Shown here: in pieces, positions 15,407-18,769 of the stretch | Layout of the letters: each line of letters starts with the position of its first letter | Position numbering within the stretch: position 1 is the stretch's first letter | Source: an uncultured Lachnospiraceae bacterium | GTDB lineage: Bacteria > Bacillota > Clostridia > Lachnospirales > Lachnospiraceae | Reading direction: 5' to 3' | Assembly: GCA_910588405.1 (NCBI GenBank) | Contig: CAJUPT010000061.1 | Coordinates: forward strand, 1-18,769 | DNA length: 18,769 bases | Position numbers and translations under genes: made by a program | The notes under the pieces: generated by a model | What the model was told of the DNA's origin: nothing | What the model saw: the letters and a program-made list of their open reading frames with translations, nothing else | Databases searched by the model: none

Positions 15407-16726
15407 ATGAAGGCAAAATATGTAATATTTTCCTGTGCGGTGGGATTGATGCTGTGCGGGGCGGCGGTTTCCTGGTTTGGTTACAAAAGACAGGCGGAAA
15501 CACTGGCGCGGCTGGATGGACAGAGGCCGAAGACTGCGTCAGGGGAAAGCAAAGCGGTAGAGGAGAATGGGAGACGGGGACAGGAACAAACCGGATGTCT
15601 GGGGGAATCCTATCAGGCCGGGGAGCTGGGAGATGAAAAGACAGAAACGGGAGAAAAAAGTGGGGAATCAGGGTCGAAAAGTGGGGAGTCAGGAATAAAT
15701 AACGGAGAGTCCGGGACAAAACCTGATGAGTCGGAGACAGAAAATATAGAATCCGAGACGGAAGCGCCGAAAGACTATATTAAGTGGGTGGATTTTGACA
15801 TAACGGTGCAGGCGATGGAGGATGCCTATCAGCAGGATGTGGACAGCTACGGAACCGGACAGCATTTGAACTGGATTGAGCTGCTGGCGTATCTGGCTAC
15901 AAAATATGGCGGAGATTTTTCAAAATATAAGACAAAAGATATGCAGGAGCTGGTTCAGGCGCTGACAGACAGCGGCCAGACCATGGCCGAATATGCCCAG
16001 GACAGGAAATATTACCCTTATTATCTGGAAGCCTACACGGCAGTGCTGGGCGGTATGGTAGGAGAATATGAGATCGAGGTGCCTGCCGAGGGAAACCCGG
16101 AAGAAAAACACTGGGAAAAGAAATATGGGCTGCGGGCCTTTTCTCCGGTGGCTAAGGGATATGAATACAGTGATTATGATGACTTCGGCGTTGCCAGGTC
16201 CTATGGATACCGGCGCCAGCATCTGGGCCATGATATGATGGGGCAGACCGGTACGCCGATCATCGCCATCGAATCCGGATATGTGGAGGCCATCGGATGG
16301 AATCAGTACGGGGGCTGGCGGATCGGCATCCGAAGCTTCGATAAAAAACGTTATTATTATTATGCCCATCTGCGCCAGAATTTTCCTTTTAATAAATCAT
16401 TGCAGGAGGGCAGCGTGGTGACAGCCGGCGATGTAATCGGTTATATGGGGCATACCGGCTACAGTGCGAAGGAAAATGTCAATAATATCGACGAGACCCA
16501 TCTGCACTGGGGATTACAACTGATTTTTGACGAATCCCAGAAGGAGGGAAACAATGAAATCTGGGTGGATTGCTATGCGCTGACCCGCTTCCTGTCGCGA
16601 AACCGCTGTACGACAAAGAAAAATGTGGAGACAAAGGAATATTACCGGGTTTATGAAATGCGGATTCCGGAGACGGAGAAAAGCGGCGAAGAAAGTGAAA
16701 GTGATAAGACGGGTACATTTTTTTGA
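15407..16726 (+). CDS. Membrane-anchored M23 family metallopeptidase
   Basis: A 439-residue cell-wall peptidase of the LytM/M23 class. Residues 5-25 form a signal anchor. A hydrophilic, Gly/Ser/Glu-rich linker follows (about 40-122), then a helical domain (about 124-225, with WIELLAYLATKYGGDF) of the kind that precedes M23 domains in Lachnospiraceae. The M23 domain has H272-LGH-D276, the YYAHL histidine H321, and H365-L-H367, so the zinc ligands are complete and an active endopeptidase acting outside the membrane is likely. The ribosome site is weak (AGGCAGGG). SpoIIQ and similar engulfment proteins share this plan, but I cannot assign it to them. Confidence 0.88.
   Translation: MKAKYVIFSCAVGLMLCGAAVSWFGYKRQAETLARLDGQRPKTASGESKAVEENGRRGQEQTGCLGESYQAGELGDEKTETGEKSGESGSKSGESGINNGESGTKPDESETENIESETEAPKDYIKWVDFDITVQAMEDAYQQDVDSYGTGQHLNWIELLAYLATKYGGDFSKYKTKDMQELVQALTDSGQTMAEYAQDRKYYPYYLEAYTAVLGGMVGEYEIEVPAEGNPEEKHWEKKYGLRAFSPVAKGYEYSDYDDFGVARSYGYRRQHLGHDMMGQTGTPIIAIESGYVEAIGWNQYGGWRIGIRSFDKKRYYYYAHLRQNFPFNKSLQEGSVVTAGDVIGYMGHTGYSAKENVNNIDETHLHWGLQLIFDESQKEGNNEIWVDCYALTRFLSRNRCTTKKNVETKEYYRVYEMRIPETEKSGEESESDKTGTFF
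15659..15763 (+). repeat. Five 21-bp tandem repeats in the M23 gene linker
   Basis: Residues 85-119 read as five seven-residue units: SGESGSK, SGESGIN, NGESGTK, PDESETE, NIESETE. The invariant centre is ES. The first three are close at the DNA level; the last two have drifted and become more acidic. In-phase repeats let the linker grow or shrink without a frameshift. Confidence 0.85.
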
Positions 16727-16756
16727 TTGTTTGCGTCAGTAGAAAGGTTCATTTAG

Positions 16757-16804
16757 AAAAAGGCTGTACGCTATGATTTCGGATCATGGCATAACAGCCT
16801 TTTC
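16757..16804. terminator. Bidirectional terminator between the M23 gene and abrB
   Basis: The outer stem AAAAGGCTGT/ACAGCCTTTT (16758-16767 with 16794-16803) closes on an inner stem GCTATGAT/ATCATGGC (one G-T mismatch pair) with a TTCGG loop. A-runs on the left and T-runs on the right serve both convergent genes. Confidence 0.8.
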
Positions 16805-16811
16805 GTGTCGG

Positions 16812-17075
16812 TTATTCAGTTACTTTCAGACCTGCCAGAGCCGCCAGCTCTTTGATTGTTTCTTTGGAAACCAGCTTTCCTTTGTATTCCACCAGATTTT
16901 CCTTGCTGCCCGTAAAAATGTCGCTGGAGATGTACTTTTTCAGGATGATGCTGTCACCCTCTACATAAATTTCGACGGCGTCTCTTTCCTCTAACTGAAA
17001 GGATCTTCTCAGTTCGATGGGGAGCGTCACTCGTCCAAGTTCATCCAGCCGTCTTACAACGCCTGTTGTTTTCAT
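16812..17075 (-). CDS. abrB: AbrB family transition-state regulator
   Basis: An 87-residue DNA-binding protein with the swapped-hairpin AbrB/SpoVT N-terminal domain: MKTTGVVRRLDELGRVTLPIELRRSF, whose GRVTLPIELRR core is diagnostic, then DAVEIYVEGDSIILKKY. The C-terminal half is a short oligomerisation region, as in B. subtilis AbrB (94 residues), which represses post-exponential and biofilm genes. It faces the rsmI operon tail-to-tail, as in B. subtilis. A good promoter lies upstream (17128-17156) with a leader of about 45 nt. SpoVT and Abh are close relatives, so the exact orthologue is not certain. Confidence 0.88.
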   Translation of the reverse strand: MKTTGVVRRLDELGRVTLPIELRRSFQLEERDAVEIYVEGDSIILKKYISSDIFTGSKENLVEYKGKLVSKETIKELAALAGLKVTE

Positions 17076-17127
17076 GTTTTAGACCCCCTGCTCTTAAAAA
17101 GCATGTTAAATATGTATCGGTAATACT

Positions 17128-17156
17128 AAAATACCATATGTAGGTGATTATGTCAA
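17128..17156 (-). promoter_or_regulatory. abrB promoter
   Basis: On the minus strand a perfect TTGACA (17151-17156), a 17-bp spacer and TATTTT (17128-17133), preceded by TGG (extended -10). Just upstream of the -35, on the plus strand at 17161-17167, GGTCGAA matches six of seven bases of the Spo0A box TGTCGAA. The 17157-17220 stretch is very A+T rich. Confidence 0.75.
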
Positions 17157-17297
17157 TAAAGGTCGAATTTTTTGATATATGTTTCATAAAAAATTCATAT
17201 TTGGATATATTTTTATCGCTGAAATCAAGAAGAAAATCATGTAACCGTTGAGAAAAACAAACTGCCGTCATGCAGATCTGTATATAACGGAATATCT

Positions 17298-17783
17298 TCA
17301 ATACACTTCGCTTTTCCAATTTTTCAGTATATCCCCTTCATAGACCAGCTTCAAAGAGAAAAAATGCTGTTCCTCCAACAGTAATTTCAGGAAAATTTTA
17401 TCGCCTTCCCACAGGGGAAGCAGGGGGACCTGGTTTTTGGGAATCCATTGAAGGATGCCTTCCGGACAGTCTTCCAAAGTACACTGTTCGGGGGATTCTG
17501 CAAAGGCGTCAGCCGTAAATAGATGCATATATTCGCAGCCCCATATGTCGGAGAGGAAGGTGACGATGCCCCGGAACCGGTAGGAGGTCAGTGTCAGACC
17601 CGTTTCCTCCTTTACCTCTCTAAGCAGGCATTCCTCCGGGCTTTCCCCTTCCAGAAAGTGTCCGCCTACGCCAACCCATTTCCCCTTATTTAAATCCGCT
17701 TTCTTTTTAACCCGGTGCATCATCAGATAACAGTCGTTCTGTTCTATGTAACATAATGTGGTCAGATTTGCAGAATGTGCCAT
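17298..17783 (-). CDS. NUDIX hydrolase, 8-oxo-dGTP diphosphatase-like (MutT)
   Basis: A 161-residue NUDIX protein. The complete Nudix box G41-x5-E47-x7-R55-E56-V-K-E59-E60-T-G62-L lies in a protein that begins ATLCYIEQNDCYLMMHR-like, the pattern of the MutT/YtkD and 8-oxo-dGTP diphosphatase group; cleaning of the nucleotide pool is the likely role, though NUDIX substrates are hard to predict. HWVGVGGH-like context KWVGVGGHFLEGES precedes the box. The ATG at 17783 has AGGAGG 12 nt upstream, a somewhat long spacing. It lies upstream of abrB on the same strand, but abrB has its own promoter in the 222-bp gap. Confidence 0.88.
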   Translation of the reverse strand: MAHSANLTTLCYIEQNDCYLMMHRVKKKADLNKGKWVGVGGHFLEGESPEECLLREVKEETGLTLTSYRFRGIVTFLSDIWGCEYMHLFTADAFAESPEQCTLEDCPEGILQWIPKNQVPLLPLWEGDKIFLKLLLEEQHFFSLKLVYEGDILKNWKSEVY

Positions 17784-17830
17784 TTTGTGCTTGTTCCTCC
17801 TAAGTGTAGCGTTGTCTGTCGTTTTTTCTT

Positions 17831-17859
17831 ATTTTCCCACGGGTGATTTGATCTGTCAA
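17831..17859 (-). promoter_or_regulatory. Likely promoter of the NUDIX gene
   Basis: On the minus strand TTGACA (17854-17859), a 17-bp spacer, then GAAAAT (17831-17836) with TGG before it. The -35 is perfect but the -10 is poor. Confidence 0.45.
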
Positions 17860-18038
17860 GGTGAGAGGCGTTTTTTCTGCTGCTTTATGATTACCTGCGC
17901 GCAGAGTTCTGAAAAGCAGGATTTTTATTGTGCGGCATCCTGTGAAATGTGCCGGTGACACATTGGGTTGGATTCATATTGCATGGATGGAATCTCAGGC
18001 AATGCGGTCGTGAGATTATGCAGCGTGCGCGGCAATGA

Positions 18039-18067
18039 TTGAATTTGATAAATGATTATGTTAAAAT
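18039..18067 (+). promoter_or_regulatory. Extended -10 promoter of truA
   Basis: TTGAAT (18039-18044), a 17-bp spacer, then TAAAAT (18062-18067) preceded by TGT. The leader to the ATG at 18160 would be about 85 nt. A second TATAAT at 18118-18123 has no clear -35. Confidence 0.65.
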
Positions 18068-18159
18068 TCTTAAGGAACGTATCATATGAAACAGATTTAA
18101 CGGACTGAGGCGGTCGTTATAATCTCGTATGGAAAGATTTGCGACAGAAAGAGGCGTCG

Positions 18160-18769
18160 ATGAAAAACTATAGATTTTTATTGCAATATGACGGAACCCG
18201 TTACGAGGGCTGGCAGAAGCAGAAGAATACTGCGCAGACCATCCAGGGGAAGCTGGAAGCGGTGCTGGCGAAGCTGTGCGGTTGTCCGGAAGGGGAAATA
18301 GAGGCGCATGGTTCGGGCAGGACGGATGCCGGGGTTCATGCCCGTGGGCAGGTGGCGAATGCTCATATGGATACGCCGCTGTCCTGTGATGAGATCAGAG
18401 GCTATCTGAACCGATATCTGCCGGCGGATATTTCCGTGATCAGTGTCATGGAGGCGGACGGACGTTTTCACAGCCGTCTGAATGCGGCGGCGAAAACTTA
18501 CTGCTACCGCATTTATACAGGAGGCGCAAAGCCTGTGTTTGATCGCAATTATATATGGATTCCGGAGGAGAAAAAGCGGCTGTCTGTTCCGGAGATGGAG
18601 CGGGCGGCCCGGTTCCTTGAAGGAGAGCATGATTTTAAAAGCTTCTGCGCCAATAAGCGGATGAAAAAATCCACGGTCCGCTGTTTATACAGCCTGCATG
18701 CGGAGCAGGCCGGGGATGCGCTCCGTATTACCGCCACCGGAAACGGTTTTCTCTACCATATGGTCCGCA
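18160..18769 (+). CDS. truA: tRNA pseudouridine(38-40) synthase TruA, 3' end cut off
   Basis: The first 203 residues of TruA, which converts U38, U39 and U40 of the tRNA anticodon arm to pseudouridine. LLQYDGTRYEGWQKQ opens the protein. The catalytic motif is GRTDAGVHA with D56. KTYCYRIY and GEHDFKSFC are further family stretches, and the last visible residues (GNGFLYHMVR) are the conserved motif near the C-terminal third. About 45 residues should lie beyond the window. The ATG at 18160 has only a weak ribosome site (AAAGAGG). The frame is intact to the edge. Confidence 0.95.
   Translation, partial: MKNYRFLLQYDGTRYEGWQKQKNTAQTIQGKLEAVLAKLCGCPEGEIEAHGSGRTDAGVHARGQVANAHMDTPLSCDEIRGYLNRYLPADISVISVMEADGRFHSRLNAAAKTYCYRIYTGGAKPVFDRNYIWIPEEKKRLSVPEMERAARFLEGEHDFKSFCANKRMKKSTVRCLYSLHAEQAGDALRITATGNGFLYHMVR

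Larger units (their letters stand above)
17784..18159. other. 376-bp divergent intergenic region, NUDIX gene to truA
   Basis: The left end holds the ribosome site and promoter of the NUDIX gene, and the right end the truA promoter. The middle (about 17870-18035) has no convincing gene. It holds one perfect 7-bp inverted repeat, AATCTCA/TGAGATT (17991-17997 with 18011-18017, 13-nt loop), of unknown use. I see no riboswitch, T-box or tRNA. Confidence 0.6.

Noticed and set aside
17261..17275. CTGC/GCAG hairpin with a T-rich tail, read on the minus strand, after the NUDIX gene.
   Set aside because: A 4-bp stem is too weak to list as a terminator, although some termination there is possible.
17887..17958. 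A 23-codon Cys-rich frame with a CxxxCxxC pattern between the NUDIX gene and truA.
   Set aside because: No ribosome binding site before its ATG and no promoter reading into it; four cysteines can occur by chance.
18086..18100. A four-codon leader (MKQI) with AAGGAA before it, upstream of truA.
   Set aside because: The predicted transcription start falls in the ribosome site, and nothing downstream looks like an attenuator.

Overview
The window looks like a chromosomal segment of an anaerobic, spore-forming Clostridia member, most likely a Lachnospiraceae relative. The reasons are strong Shine-Dalgarno sites, two [FeFe]-hydrogenase maturases (HydE, HydF), sporulation-linked proteins (YtvI-type permease, RicT/YaaT, AbrB) and a holB-ricT-trmN6-rsmI...abrB order that echoes Bacillus subtilis. 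There is no sign of a phage, transposon, CRISPR array, tRNA or rRNA. The family-level assignment is inference.

Layout. (1) Positions 1-2706: the end of a sensor kinase gene overlapping an OmpR-type regulator gene, then a YtvI/AI-2E-type permease preceded by a hairpin that covers its likely ribosome binding site. (2) 2737-3780: a lone DUF362 gene behind a textbook MerR-type promoter (19-bp spacer holding a perfect dyad), closed by a structured terminator. (3) 3845-8235: a four-gene signalling operon made of a 7TM hybrid kinase with REC and HPt domains, a REC-only protein, a CheX-like phosphatase and a CheY-like protein, ending at a 19-bp bidirectional hairpin. (4) 8298-10665, minus strand: hydE-hydF. 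(5) 10701-15393, plus strand: a housekeeping operon with a DEDDh exonuclease carrying a zinc-ribbon-like C-terminus, DNA polymerase III delta', RicT, TrmN6-type and RsmI methyltransferases. (6) 15407-16726: a membrane-anchored M23 peptidase with a 21-bp tandem-repeat linker. (7) 16812-17859, minus strand: abrB and a NUDIX hydrolase. (8) 18039-18769: truA, cut by the window end.

How the parts fit. The signalling operon could form a His-Asp-His-Asp phosphorelay, with H359, D656 and H802 in the hybrid kinase and D59 or D54 in the separate receivers, and with CheX as the off switch. No flagellar or MCP gene lies nearby, so its output need not be motility. It and the MerR-type promoter without a regulator gene are the most interesting items. 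The rest is mainly conserved replication, RNA-modification and maturation machinery. All promoter and terminator calls come from reading the bases only.
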